Assembly (NCBI GenBank): GCA_045222555.1
Contig: JBGUYY010000082.1
Span: forward strand, 1 to 64,000
Source: UBA1756 sp045222555
Lineage (GTDB): Bacteria > Bacteroidota > Bacteroidia > Bacteroidales > WCHB1-69
Reading direction: 5' to 3'
Length of the DNA stretch: 64,000 nucleotides
The notes under the pieces are model-generated. The model saw nothing but the letters and a program-made list of their open reading frames with translations. It did not search any database and had not been told where the DNA came from. Position 1 is the first letter of the stretch. Every line of letters starts with the position of its first letter. The position numbers and the translations under genes were made by a program. Positions 26,852-35,194 of this stretch are shown here, in pieces.

Positions 26852-26859
26852 TAACTTTG
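26852..26859 (+). promoter_or_regulatory. Bacteroidetes -7 box for the lipoprotein at 26893
   Basis: TAACTTTGC, 34 bp before ATG 26893. The upstream in-frame codon at 26857 overlaps the box and is unlikely to be the start. Confidence 0.65.
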
Positions 26860-26892
26860 CCATCGTTAGTAGGGACTAAAACATTTACCATT

Positions 26893-27363
26893 ATGAAAGC
26901 AATGAAGCTCGCGATGCTGGTGGTTTTGGCAGTAATTTTCGCCGGATGCCAGCAAAAGATGAAAAAAGACGATGTGGAAAAAGGTGTCACCGAGATGTTC
27001 ACCAGTTTCCAAAAGAATGGCATTGAAAAAACCCTTTCGGTATTTGCGGACGGCTACGACAAGATGTCGGACAACCAGAAGCAGGCGTTTCAGGATGCCT
27101 TTGCAGGAAAGGAGTTCCGCATTGCAAAGATTGAGGGCGACAAAGTGACCGCCGAGGTCTTTGTTTCCCCGTCGGAAGGCGGACAGCTCATTGTGAAGAC
27201 CGTCATTTTCAAGGTCATCCAAGTGGATGGAAAAATCCGTGTCAAAGACATCATCAATGTGATCGACAATGGCGGGAAGGCCGCTTCCAGCGGTCCGGAC
27301 GATGAAGTGCTTGCTGAGGAAGAGGACGATCTGGACAGTCCTTTGTCGGAAGAGCACGACTAA
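26893..27363 (+). CDS. Small lipoprotein of unknown function
   Basis: A 156-residue lipoprotein: signal MKAMKLAMLVVLAVIFAGC with lipobox FAGC. The mature region has a lysine-rich start, a central alpha/beta segment (VTEMFTSFQKNGIEKTLSVF, DKVTAEVFVSPSEGGQLIVKTVIFKVIQVDG), similar in pattern to NTF2-like or DUF4878-type lipoproteins, and a strongly acidic tail (DDEVLAEEEDDLDS). The fold call is tentative. A strong bidirectional terminator follows. Confidence 0.75.
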   Translation: MKAMKLAMLVVLAVIFAGCQQKMKKDDVEKGVTEMFTSFQKNGIEKTLSVFADGYDKMSDNQKQAFQDAFAGKEFRIAKIEGDKVTAEVFVSPSEGGQLIVKTVIFKVIQVDGKIRVKDIINVIDNGGKAASSGPDDEVLAEEEDDLDSPLSEEHD

Positions 27364-27380
27364 GCAGGGCATATATCAAA

Positions 27381-27418
27381 AAAACAGGGGCATCCGTTGG
27401 ATGCCCCTGTTTTTTTTT
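27381..27418. terminator. Bidirectional intrinsic terminator
   Basis: A perfect stem with arms ACAGGGGCATCC and GGATGCCCCTGT, loop GTT, flanked by an A run on the left and eight T on the right. It separates the convergent lipoprotein and ferredoxin genes and can end transcription both ways. Confidence 0.92.
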
Positions 27419-27432
27419 CGCAAAACAAGCGA

Positions 27433-27603
27433 CTACTCATCCAGTGCGATAGCACCAGTCGGGCATGCGCCAGCGCAAGCGCCACACTCGATGCATTCAT
27501 CGGGATTGATTTTGTAGATGTCGCCTTCGGAAATAGCTCCGACAGGGCATTCGCCAGCACATGTACCACATGCTACGCAAGAATCAGAAATTTTGTAAGC
27601 CAT
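27433..27603 (-). CDS. 2[4Fe-4S] dicluster ferredoxin
   Basis: A 56-residue electron carrier with two CxxCxxCxxxCP cluster motifs (CVACGTCAGECP and CIECGACAGACP), the clostridial-type layout with no extra domain. The start at ATG 27603 (MAYKISDSC) is set by the -7 box at 27633-27640; a longer reading upstream has no support. It is monocistronic, ended by the shared terminator. Confidence 0.96.
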   Translation of the reverse strand: MAYKISDSCVACGTCAGECPVGAISEGDIYKINPDECIECGACAGACPTGAIALDE

Positions 27604-27632
27604 AGTTTTATAATTTGATTGTTTTACGGCTG

Positions 27633-27640
27633 CAAAAATA
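27633..27640 (-). promoter_or_regulatory. Bacteroidetes -7 box for the ferredoxin gene
   Basis: TATTTTTGC on the minus strand, about 30 bp before ATG 27603. Confidence 0.7.
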
Positions 27641-27724
27641 CTACATTTTTTAGAATTGGCGCATGGAGCCATCATTTTTTTCATGATAAAAGAATCAACT
27701 TGCCACAGTTACGAAAAAAATCCG

Positions 27725-27732
27725 TACTTTTG
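27725..27732 (+). promoter_or_regulatory. Bacteroidetes -7 box for the glycosyltransferase pair
   Basis: TACTTTTGC, about 50 bp before ATG 27781. It excludes the longer reading that begins at 27619. Confidence 0.65.
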
Positions 27733-27780
27733 CGTCTTCAAACCCAAAGATCAAACACGAAAGAAGACCCATTTCAAGGT

Positions 27781-29169
27781 ATGGCAAAATCGGAAACGAC
27801 GCGAATAAAATGCTGTAGCAAAAAGAATCTCTATAGCTGGGGAGTTCTCCTGATCACCGCCATTGTCTATCTGATTACGGTCTTCACCCCGAACAAATTC
27901 TCCACGCCACACAGAGTTTTCGATTGGGACGTAAAATCCTATTACTCCTACCTCCCCGCCTACTACATCGACCATGACATCGGCATGACGAAATGGGAGA
28001 ACCAGTATCCGAATTTCAACAAATACTGGCCTGAATATGTGCGCGATGATAAATTTGTCATCAAGACCACCCTGGGCATCTCCATTTTTTATGCTCCTTT
28101 TTTCGCTGTGGCCAACTGTATCGCCGAACCTCTGGGTTATCCCGCAGACGGTTTTTCAAAGCCCTACGCACTGGCCATTCTGCTGAGCGGAGCAGTCTTT
28201 GCATGGCTAGGACTATTGGTTTTGCAACGATTTTTGTTGCGCTATTATCACGATAAAATAGTCGCCGCAACATTAGCCATCATAGGACTGACGACAACCT
28301 TGTACTGGTACGCCACCTTCGAAGCGCCCATGTCGCACAGCTATAGTTTCTTCCTTTTTGCTGCATTCCTCTATCTGACAGACAGATGGTATGAAAAAGC
28401 ATCCTGGTGGAAGGCCGTGTTGCTGGGACTCGTATTCGGCATGATTGTTCTGGTCAGACCCTCCAACGGTTTGGTAGTCCTCGTTTTTCTTTTATTTGGA
28501 ATTAAAAATTGGAAAGATATTCCGGCCAGAATCAAGCTGTATGGAAAGCACTGGTACCATTTCTTCATTGTCGTGGCCATGATTGGACTGGTGCTGCTGC
28601 CCCAATTGTTGTATTGGAAAGAGATCACAGGACAATGGATTTACTACTCGTATAGGGACGAGCGTTTCTTTTGGGATTCTCCTAAAATCATAGAGGTGCT
28701 GTTCGGCTTCCGAAAAGGACTATTTCTTTATACACCAGTCCTACTAGTTTCATTAGTTGGGTTGTATGCTTTGTGGAAAAAGCAGAGAGGACTGTTTTGG
28801 CCGCTGGTCATCTTTTTCGTCATCAATGTATACGTCATTTCCTCCTGGTGGTGCTGGTGGTACGGAGGAAGTTATGGAATGCGTTCTTTTGTAGAGAGTT
28901 ATGCGTTTTTGGCCGTACCAGTCGCCGGGTTTATCGCTTGGATAGCAGAAAAACGCAATTTCATTCGCATTCCCGTATATGTCATTGTATTGTTTCTATC
29001 GTTTCGATCTGTCTTTCATACCATACAATATTACAAAGAAGTCATTCATTATGAAGGTATGACAAAAGAAGCCTATTTCCATACTTTATGGAAGACAAAA
29101 CAGCCAGCAGATTATTGGGATTATATAGACTTCCCTGATTATGAACAAGCAAAGGAAGGAGATCGTTGA
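27781..29169 (+). CDS. Polytopic membrane protein, probable GT-C glycosyltransferase
   Basis: A 462-residue protein with about ten hydrophobic helices. After the first helix comes a large outer loop beginning FDWDVKSYYSYLPAYYID, an acidic-residue-plus-aromatic arrangement typical of GT-C (ArnT/PMT-like) transferases that use polyprenyl-phosphate sugars. Further features are YWYATFEAPMSHSYSFFLF and VRPSNGLVVLVF. No specific family is certain. The next gene, a dolichyl-phosphate-mannose-synthase-like GT2, would make exactly such a lipid-linked donor, which supports a pair. The start is chosen from the promoter position. Confidence 0.65.
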   Translation: MAKSETTRIKCCSKKNLYSWGVLLITAIVYLITVFTPNKFSTPHRVFDWDVKSYYSYLPAYYIDHDIGMTKWENQYPNFNKYWPEYVRDDKFVIKTTLGISIFYAPFFAVANCIAEPLGYPADGFSKPYALAILLSGAVFAWLGLLVLQRFLLRYYHDKIVAATLAIIGLTTTLYWYATFEAPMSHSYSFFLFAAFLYLTDRWYEKASWWKAVLLGLVFGMIVLVRPSNGLVVLVFLLFGIKNWKDIPARIKLYGKHWYHFFIVVAMIGLVLLPQLLYWKEITGQWIYYSYRDERFFWDSPKIIEVLFGFRKGLFLYTPVLLVSLVGLYALWKKQRGLFWPLVIFFVINVYVISSWWCWWYGGSYGMRSFVESYAFLAVPVAGFIAWIAEKRNFIRIPVYVIVLFLSFRSVFHTIQYYKEVIHYEGMTKEAYFHTLWKTKQPADYWDYIDFPDYEQAKEGDR

Positions 29170-29170
29170 G

Positions 29171-30118
29171 ATGAGCAAGACAACTGTTGTAATACCTTGT
29201 TATAAAGTGGCTGCGCATATTGAGCAAGTGGTGAAAGAGCTGCCGGGATGTGTGGATGAGATTATTTTGGTGGATGATTGCTCGCCCGATGACACGGGGA
29301 AAGTGCTGGAGCAGCTGTCGCAACAAGATGACCGCATAGTCGTTGTCCGCAATGCCCGCAACATGGGGGTTGGCGGAGCGATGGTCGCTGGTTTTCAAGA
29401 GGCTTTGCGCCGAGGATGCGACATCGCCATCAAGCTGGATGGCGACGGGCAGATGGATAGCTCTCGCATTACTGAAATGGTGCAAGTACTTGAGAATAAT
29501 GATTATGACTTCGTAAAAGGAAATCGTTTTTATGATAAATTCGCCTTGAGAAAAATGCCCCTCATCCGTAAAATCGGAAATTTTGGTATGAGTTTCTTGG
29601 TGAAAGTGAGTTCGGGATACTGGCAAATTTCCGACCCCACCAATGGATTTATCGCCATCAATAAAGAGACCCTTCAAAGACTGGATATGAGCTGGATTGC
29701 TCCCCGCTTCTTCTTCGAAAGTTCTTTGATTTGCGAGCTGTACTATACAGGGGCAAAAATCAAAGAAATCTCTATGCCAGCAATTTACGGAGAAGAAAAA
29801 TCCAATCTGTCGGTGATGAAATCATTGCTGACATTTCCCCCGAAATTATGTTTGCGTTGGCTGCGCAGAATATGGTTGAGTTATTATGTGTACGATTTCA
29901 ATATCGGTTCTCTGTATTTTGCATCGGGAAGTCTTTTGTTTCTCTTCGGACTGATCTTCGGCATCATCCGATGGATACAATTCGCTTCCGCAGGCGTTGC
30001 GGCTCCATTGGGTACGATTATGATTGCCGTGCTCACCTTTATTTGCGGATTCCAGTTGCTGATAGCCGCCTTCCAGTATGATTTGACCGCCCGAAATCCT
30101 TTTCTGAAATCAAAGTGA
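29171..30118 (+). CDS. GT2 glycosyltransferase, polyprenyl-phosphate sugar synthase-like
   Basis: A 315-residue family-2 glycosyltransferase. The GT-A domain has VVIPCYKVAAHIEQVV, ILVDDCSPDDT, GGAMVAGFQEALRRG and the metal-binding IKLDGDGQMD. A C-terminal pair of hydrophobic helices (LFLFGLIFGIIRWI and MIAVLTFICGFQLLIAAF) anchors it to the membrane, as in DPM1/DesGT-type enzymes that load a sugar onto polyprenyl phosphate. ATG 29171 lies 1 bp after the upstream stop, with AAGGAAGGAG close by, so this start is preferred to ATG 29141. Confidence 0.85.
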   Translation: MSKTTVVIPCYKVAAHIEQVVKELPGCVDEIILVDDCSPDDTGKVLEQLSQQDDRIVVVRNARNMGVGGAMVAGFQEALRRGCDIAIKLDGDGQMDSSRITEMVQVLENNDYDFVKGNRFYDKFALRKMPLIRKIGNFGMSFLVKVSSGYWQISDPTNGFIAINKETLQRLDMSWIAPRFFFESSLICELYYTGAKIKEISMPAIYGEEKSNLSVMKSLLTFPPKLCLRWLRRIWLSYYVYDFNIGSLYFASGSLLFLFGLIFGIIRWIQFASAGVAAPLGTIMIAVLTFICGFQLLIAAFQYDLTARNPFLKSK

Positions 30119-30126
30119 AATTTTCG

Positions 30127-30134
30127 TATATTTG
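30127..30134 (+). promoter_or_regulatory. Bacteroidetes -7 box for the lipoprotein at 30161
   Basis: TATATTTGC, about 27 bp before ATG 30161. Confidence 0.65.
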
Positions 30135-30160
30135 CAACCCCTAAAAACGATTCTGCAATC

Positions 30161-30739
30161 ATGAAATTAAAACCTTTATTGGCCGTTCTCATTGTAGGGC
30201 TGTTTATGTCCTGCGGAAACAAAGACTTCAGCCACTCGTCAACCGATACCTCAGAGCTCACTGCCGCAAAAAAAACCACCGCAATGGAGAAACCCTCCAA
30301 GGCCAAACAGAATTACAAAAAATACTACAATTCAAAATATGATTATCTCGTCAAGTATCCTGCCAATTTTGGAAAATATACAGAAGGTGACGACGGAAGC
30401 GGCATGTCAGCCCATGCCAACGATGGCTCCATGCTAATAAGCACGTACGCATCGTACAATGTGCTTTTTACGGAAGATGACGATATTTATACCATGATGG
30501 AGACGTATAAAGGATGGCACATTGACGATGGATGTACCATCACCTACCAATTTGCCAAAGGCAAATCGATTGTTTTGTCAGGATATACGAAAGGCGGACT
30601 CATTTTCTATGAAAAGACTGTTTTATACACAAGAGGCAATGACGAATACATTGCCACTGTATATTACGAATATCCCAAGTCTGAAAAGGCGGCTGGCAAT
30701 GCTGCCATCGCCCTGATCGGAAATTTCCCCAATGAATGA
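30161..30739 (+). CDS. Lipoprotein of unknown function
   Basis: A 192-residue lipoprotein, signal MKLKPLLAVLIVGLFMSCG with lipobox FMSC. The mature part begins with a Ser/Thr/Lys linker and continues as an alpha/beta domain of about 130 residues (YDYLVKYPANFGKY, DGSMLISTYASYN, YTKGGLIFYEKTVLYTRGNDEYIATVYYEYP), which in pattern resembles PsbP/MOG1-like or PpiC-free stress lipoproteins; I cannot assign a family. It has its own promoter and precedes rmlB by 36 bp. Confidence 0.75.
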   Translation: MKLKPLLAVLIVGLFMSCGNKDFSHSSTDTSELTAAKKTTAMEKPSKAKQNYKKYYNSKYDYLVKYPANFGKYTEGDDGSGMSAHANDGSMLISTYASYNVLFTEDDDIYTMMETYKGWHIDDGCTITYQFAKGKSIVLSGYTKGGLIFYEKTVLYTRGNDEYIATVYYEYPKSEKAAGNAAIALIGNFPNE

Positions 30740-30775
30740 TAACTTTATAATTTCTAATACGAAACAAACCACCCT

Positions 30776-31825
30776 ATGAAAAAAATCCTCATTACCGGCG
30801 GTGCCGGCTTCATCGGCTCCCATGTGGTCAGACTCTTCGTCAACCAATACCCGGATGTAGAAATCCACAACCTCGACAAGCTCACCTACGCAGGCAACCT
30901 TGAAAACCTGTCGGATATCGACCAAAAGCCGAACTATCGGTTCGTGAAAGGCGATATCGTGGATGCGGAGTTCATCAACCACCTGTTTGAGCAGGAGCAA
31001 TACGATGGTGTCATCCACCTTGCCGCCGAGTCGCATGTGGACCGTTCCATCGCCAACCCCATGGAGTTCATCTTCACCAACGTGGTGGGAACAGTAAATC
31101 TGCTGAATGCCGCCAAGAACATCTGGAAAGACAACTACGAGGGCAAGCGTTTCTACCACATCTCCACCGACGAGGTATATGGTGCATTGGGCGACACCGG
31201 TTCGTTCAAGGAGACCACCCCCTACTCGCCACACAGTCCGTACTCGGCCGCCAAAGCCAGCTCCGACCACTTTGTGCGCGCCTACCACGACACCTACGGC
31301 CTGCCGACGGTCATCTCCAACTGCTCCAACAACTATGGTCCCAACCAGTTCCCGGAAAAACTTATCCCGCTGTTTATCAACAATATCAAGCACAACAAGG
31401 CGCTGCCCGTCTACGGGAAAGGCATCAACGTGCGCGACTGGCTCTACGTGGTGGACCACGCCCGTGCCATCGACCTGATTTTCCACAAAGGAAGAACTGG
31501 CGAGACTTACAACATCGGCGGTAACAACGAGTGGCGCAACATCGACCTCATCAAGAAGCTGATTGAGATCATGGACCGCAAGTTAGGCCGTCCGGAAGGC
31601 ACCTCTCTTCAGCTCATCACTTACGTCACCGACCGGGCAGGCCACGACCTGCGTTACGCCATCGATGCCAGCAAGTTGCGTGCCGAATTAGGATGGGAGC
31701 CCACCATCAAGTTTGCGGAGGGCTTTGAAAAGACTGTTGACTGGTACCTGGCCAACGAGAAATGGCTCGACAATGTCACCTCGGGCAGCTACCAGGACTA
31801 CTATCGGAAAATGTATGGAGAGTAA
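30776..31825 (+). CDS. rmlB: dTDP-glucose 4,6-dehydratase
   Basis: A 349-residue extended SDR enzyme that converts dTDP-glucose to dTDP-4-keto-6-deoxyglucose in the dTDP-rhamnose pathway. Motifs are TGGAGFIGSHV (NAD), HLAAESHVDRSI, ISTDEVYGAL with the catalytic Thr-Asp-Glu, YSAAKASSDH (YxxxK), NCSNNYGPNQFPEKLIP and YNIGGNNEW. No rmlA, rmlC or rmlD is adjacent. The following gene overlaps its end by 11 bp. Confidence 0.96.
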   Translation: MKKILITGGAGFIGSHVVRLFVNQYPDVEIHNLDKLTYAGNLENLSDIDQKPNYRFVKGDIVDAEFINHLFEQEQYDGVIHLAAESHVDRSIANPMEFIFTNVVGTVNLLNAAKNIWKDNYEGKRFYHISTDEVYGALGDTGSFKETTPYSPHSPYSAAKASSDHFVRAYHDTYGLPTVISNCSNNYGPNQFPEKLIPLFINNIKHNKALPVYGKGINVRDWLYVVDHARAIDLIFHKGRTGETYNIGGNNEWRNIDLIKKLIEIMDRKLGRPEGTSLQLITYVTDRAGHDLRYAIDASKLRAELGWEPTIKFAEGFEKTVDWYLANEKWLDNVTSGSYQDYYRKMYGE

Positions 31826-32894
31826 AGGGAGTCAGCTCTTTCAGTATCTCATTGCTGGTCCCTGCGCTGCGGAGAGCGAGCGGCAGGTGCTGGAGACCGC
31901 CGGGCGGCTGGCGCAGGTGGCGGGTGGATTTCCCTGTCCGGTCACCTATTTCCGGGCGGGGGTATGGAAGCCCCGCAGCAGCGGCGCCGATTTCAGCGGT
32001 GCCGGAGCGGAGGCGCTGCCCTGGTTGCAGGAGGTGAACCGCCGTTACGGTTTTGCAGCCTGTGTGGAAGTGGCGCGCCCGCAACACATCGAAAGCTGCC
32101 TGCAGCACGGCATCAACGCCTTCTGGATAGGTGCCCGCACAGCCGTCAACCCCTTCGCCGTGCAAGAGCTCGCCGACAGTCTGAAAGGCACTGGCAGCAC
32201 CATCCTCGTCAAGAACCCCGCCATCCCCGACCTCAAGCTGTGGCTCGGCAACATCGAGCGGTTTGAAAAAGCCGGCGCGCAACAGGTCTTTGCCGTACAT
32301 CGTGGCTTTGCGGTGGAACACGAGAATGCCCTGCGCAACGCCCCGCTGTGGGAAATCCCCATCGCCTTCAAGGTGGCGCGCCCCGACCTGCCGCTACTCT
32401 GCGACCCGTCGCACATCGCCGGACAGTCCGCCTACCTCCGCCAGATTGCCCAGATCGCCCTCGACTACGGCTTCAACGGACTGATGGTGGAAACACACTG
32501 CCAGCCCGCCACCGCCCTGAGCGATGCCGAACAACAAATCACCCCAGAAGCACTGTCCGACATGCTTCGCAGCCTCGTGCTCAAAACCTCCGTCCACGAC
32601 CCTGACCAGCTGCTGCGGCAACAACGCAACCTCATCCACAACATCGACACCCAAATCAGCCAACTGCTGGCGAAAAGAATGTCGCTGGTGGAAGAAATTG
32701 CCCGCATCAAAGCGGAGAATAACATCCCACTGGTGCAGCCCAGCCAATGGAACAGCGTGGTGAAGAATTACGAGCAGGCAGCATTGCAAGACAATGAATA
32801 TCAAGAATTTCTACAACAATTCCTCGAAATATTACACCAATATTCCCTGAAACGACAAGGTAGAGACGCGTCACACCACGTCCCCACAAAATAA
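31815..32894 (+). CDS. DAHP synthase/chorismate mutase fusion
   Basis: A 359-residue bifunctional enzyme of the shikimate pathway. Residues about 1-260 are a KDO8P-synthase-like (type I-beta) DAHP synthase: IAGPCAAESE, FRAGVWKPRSSG, QVFAVHRGF, PLLCDPSHIAG and MVETH near the barrel end. Residues about 270-345 are an AroQ-type chorismate mutase (LIHNIDTQISQLLAKRMSLVEEIARIK). The order DAHPS-CM is the reverse of the B. subtilis fusion and is typical of Bacteroidota. The mutase domain may give prephenate/chorismate feedback. The last ~11 residues are encoded by a worn palindromic repeat at 32860-32886. It overlaps rmlB by 11 bp. Confidence 0.92.
   Translation: MESKGSQLFQYLIAGPCAAESERQVLETAGRLAQVAGGFPCPVTYFRAGVWKPRSSGADFSGAGAEALPWLQEVNRRYGFAACVEVARPQHIESCLQHGINAFWIGARTAVNPFAVQELADSLKGTGSTILVKNPAIPDLKLWLGNIERFEKAGAQQVFAVHRGFAVEHENALRNAPLWEIPIAFKVARPDLPLLCDPSHIAGQSAYLRQIAQIALDYGFNGLMVETHCQPATALSDAEQQITPEALSDMLRSLVLKTSVHDPDQLLRQQRNLIHNIDTQISQLLAKRMSLVEEIARIKAENNIPLVQPSQWNSVVKNYEQAALQDNEYQEFLQQFLEILHQYSLKRQGRDASHHVPTK
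32860..32886. repeat. Degraded copy of the 30-nt palindrome
   Basis: GTAGAGACGCG at one end and CGTCCCCAC at the other, related to the palindromes at 2815-2844 and 3124-3153. It forms the last codons of the DAHP synthase/chorismate mutase gene. Confidence 0.6.
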
Positions 32895-32904
32895 AACCAA
32901 CATC

Positions 32905-33807
32905 ATGTCAGAACCACAGACAGAACATCGTGCCGGGTTTGTCAACCTGATTGGCAACCCCAACGTCGGCAAAAGCACCCTGATGAACCAGCTGGTCGGC
33001 GAGCGACTATCCATCATCACGGCAAAAGCACAGACCACCCGTCACCGCATCAAGGGCATCGTTGATGGTGACAACTACCAGATCATCTATTCCGACCTGC
33101 CCGGCATCCTCACGCCCTCCTACAAGATGCAGGAGATGATGATGAAATTCGTGACCCTTTCGCTGCAGGATGCGGATGTCATCCTCTACTTGGTGGAGTG
33201 CGGAGAAACCCGCTACGATGCCGAAATCATGGAGCATCTACAAAAAATTGAAATTCCTATTATTTTAGTAATCAATAAAATAGATAAATTCACGACGGAG
33301 CAGGTGGCTGAAGCGGAGGCCTTTTGGAAAAACATTTTACCCAAGGCTGAGAGCGTGCTCATCTCGGCATTGCAGTCGAAAAACATCGACCAACTGATTA
33401 CCAAAATCACGGAAAAACTGCCCGTGCACGAGCCCTATTTCCCGAAAGACCAGCTCACCGACCGTCCGATGCGGTTTTTCGTTTCCGAAATCATCCGCGA
33501 GAAAATTCTGCTCAACTACAAAAAGGAAATTCCTTACAGTGTGGAAGTTGTGGTGGATGAGTACAAAGAGACGGAGGGGTTGGTACGCATCATGGCGACG
33601 CTGTATGTGGAGCGCGACACGCAAAAATCCATCATCATCGGCAAGGGCGGGCAGGCTATCAAGAAGCTCGGTACTGAGTCGCGGCTAGCCATCGAAGAGT
33701 TCATCGGAGAGCATGTCTTCTTGGACTTGTCGGTGAAGGTACTGAAGGACTGGCGCAACAACGAGAACATCATCAACCGGTTCGGGTATGGGAACACGGA
33801 ACGGTAA
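32905..33807 (+). CDS. era: GTPase Era
   Basis: A 300-residue ribosome-assembly GTPase. The G domain has G1 GNPNVGKSTLMNQL, effector TTRHRIKGI, G3 SDLPGIL (Leu in place of the usual Thr in DTPG) and G4 NKIDKF. The C-terminal KH domain binds the 16S rRNA 3' end (SIIIGKGGQAIKKLGTESR). It acts in 30S maturation. It starts 10 bp after the DAHP synthase gene. A heptanucleotide repeat follows its stop. Confidence 0.96.
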   Translation: MSEPQTEHRAGFVNLIGNPNVGKSTLMNQLVGERLSIITAKAQTTRHRIKGIVDGDNYQIIYSDLPGILTPSYKMQEMMMKFVTLSLQDADVILYLVECGETRYDAEIMEHLQKIEIPIILVINKIDKFTTEQVAEAEAFWKNILPKAESVLISALQSKNIDQLITKITEKLPVHEPYFPKDQLTDRPMRFFVSEIIREKILLNYKKEIPYSVEVVVDEYKETEGLVRIMATLYVERDTQKSIIIGKGGQAIKKLGTESRLAIEEFIGEHVFLDLSVKVLKDWRNNENIINRFGYGNTER

Positions 33808-33850
33808 GGGAAATTGAAAACTGAAAACTGAAAATTGAAAATTGAAAATT
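33808..33850 (+). repeat. Heptanucleotide tandem repeat, GAAAATT type
   Basis: About six units (GAAATT, GAAAACT, GAAAACT, GAAAATT, GAAAATT, GAAAATT) directly after the era stop, followed by AT-rich sequence up to folD. Confidence 0.8.
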
Positions 33851-33875
33851 AATAATTAAAAACCAATAATAGATC

Positions 33876-34748
33876 ATGAAAATCATTGATGGTAAGAAGA
33901 TTGCCAATGAAGTGAAGAATGAGATTGCGAAGAAGGTACAGGAGCGGATGGCGGATGGCAGGCCGGTGCCGCATCTGGCCGCCGTGATTGTAGGCGATGA
34001 CGGTGCCTCTAAGACCTATATCGGCAGTATCGAGCGGTCGTGCCGCGAGGTGGGTTTCACCTCCTCAATATACCAATACCCCGCCACTATCACCGAGCGT
34101 GAGCTGCTGGATGCCATCGACTTTCTCAACCGCGACAATGAAATCGACGGCTATATCATCCAGCTGCCGCTGCCCAAGCACATCAGCACCGAGCAGGTGA
34201 TTGCCCATGTGGACCCAAACAAGGATGTGGACTGTTTTCATCCGATGAACAACGGGAAGCTGTTTTTGGGCGAGGCCTGTTTCCTGCCGGCCACTCCCTA
34301 CGGCACCATTGAGTTGATGCGGCGTGCGGGCATCAGTGCGGCCGGAAAGCACTGTGTGGTGTTGGGACGCAGCAACATCGTGGGCAAGCCGCTGGCAATG
34401 CTGCTGGCAGAGAAAAGCGACACCGGCAACGCCACGGTGACCATCTGCCACAGCCGCACCCCCAACCTGAAGGAGGTGTGCGCCACTGCCGACATCCTGC
34501 TGGTGGCCATCGGGCAGCCGGAGATGATCACGGCAGAGTATGTCAAGGAGGGCGCGACCGTCATCGACATCGGCATCCACCGCATTCCCGACAACAGCGA
34601 GAAGGGCTACCGCATCTGCGGTGACGTGAAATATGACGAGGTGGCGCCGAAGTGCGCGGCCATCACCCCCGTTCCGGGCGGCGTGGGACCGATGACCATG
34701 ACCTGTCTGATGCTGAACACCCTGCACGCCCGCGAAAGGAAAGAGTAG
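33876..34748 (+). CDS. folD: Bifunctional methylene-THF dehydrogenase/methenyl-THF cyclohydrolase
   Basis: A 290-residue one-carbon enzyme converting 5,10-methylene-THF to 10-formyl-THF. The cyclohydrolase Lys is in SKTYIGSIERSC (YxxxK-like), YIIQLPLPKHI is the substrate signature, CFHPMNNGKL and PATPYGTIELM follow, and the NADP site is VVLGRSNIVGKPLAMLL. PVPGGVGPMT is the C-terminal signature. It is tightly followed by the S4 protein gene (1-bp gap). Confidence 0.96.
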   Translation: MKIIDGKKIANEVKNEIAKKVQERMADGRPVPHLAAVIVGDDGASKTYIGSIERSCREVGFTSSIYQYPATITERELLDAIDFLNRDNEIDGYIIQLPLPKHISTEQVIAHVDPNKDVDCFHPMNNGKLFLGEACFLPATPYGTIELMRRAGISAAGKHCVVLGRSNIVGKPLAMLLAEKSDTGNATVTICHSRTPNLKEVCATADILLVAIGQPEMITAEYVKEGATVIDIGIHRIPDNSEKGYRICGDVKYDEVAPKCAAITPVPGGVGPMTMTCLMLNTLHARERKE

Positions 34749-34749
34749 T

Positions 34750-35151
34750 ATGGAAAGCGTACGTATTGACAAATGGCTCTGGACGGTACGGCTGTTCAAG
34801 ACGCGCTCCATGGCCACCGATGCCTGCAACGCCGGCAAGGTGAAGATGAACGGCACCAACGTAAAGCCCTCGAAGAACATCAAGCCTGACGAGGTGTTCG
34901 AGGTGCATATCGGACAGCTGGTGAAGACCGTGAAAGTGCTGGACGCCCCGAAGAGCCGGGTGGGAGCGCCGCTGGTGCCGCAGTACTGCGAAGACCTCAC
35001 CCCACCAGAGGAGTACGAGCGCGTGCGGATGCTGAACATGCGCTTTGAGCGGCGCGACCGCGGTGAGGGCCGTCCCACCAAACGCGACCGCCGACAGATC
35101 GACTTCATCAAGAACTTGTACGGGGAAGAGGAGTGGGGAAATGAAAATTGA
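34750..35151 (+). CDS. hslR: S4-domain RNA-binding protein, Hsp15-like
   Basis: A 133-residue basic protein with an N-terminal S4 domain (RIDKWLWTVRLFKTRSMATDACNAG) and a KMNG/VKPSKNIKPDE beta part, as in Hsp15. Hsp15 binds stalled 50S subunits carrying nascent chains and helps recycle them. The C-terminal tail is Arg/Lys-rich (RFERRDRGEGRPTKRDRR). The last codons and the stop lie in the first units of a heptanucleotide repeat. Confidence 0.88.
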   Translation: MESVRIDKWLWTVRLFKTRSMATDACNAGKVKMNGTNVKPSKNIKPDEVFEVHIGQLVKTVKVLDAPKSRVGAPLVPQYCEDLTPPEEYERVRMLNMRFERRDRGEGRPTKRDRRQIDFIKNLYGEEEWGNEN

Positions 35152-35180
35152 AAATTGAAAATTGAAAACTGAAAACTGAG
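35141..35180 (+). repeat. Heptanucleotide tandem repeat, GAAAATT type
   Basis: About five units starting inside the last codons of the S4-protein gene (ATGAAAATT, GAAAATT, GAAAATT, GAAAACT, GAAAACT), so the repeat supplies the C-terminal residues and the stop codon. Confidence 0.8.
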
Positions 35181-35194
35181 AGGGGGTAACCGTG

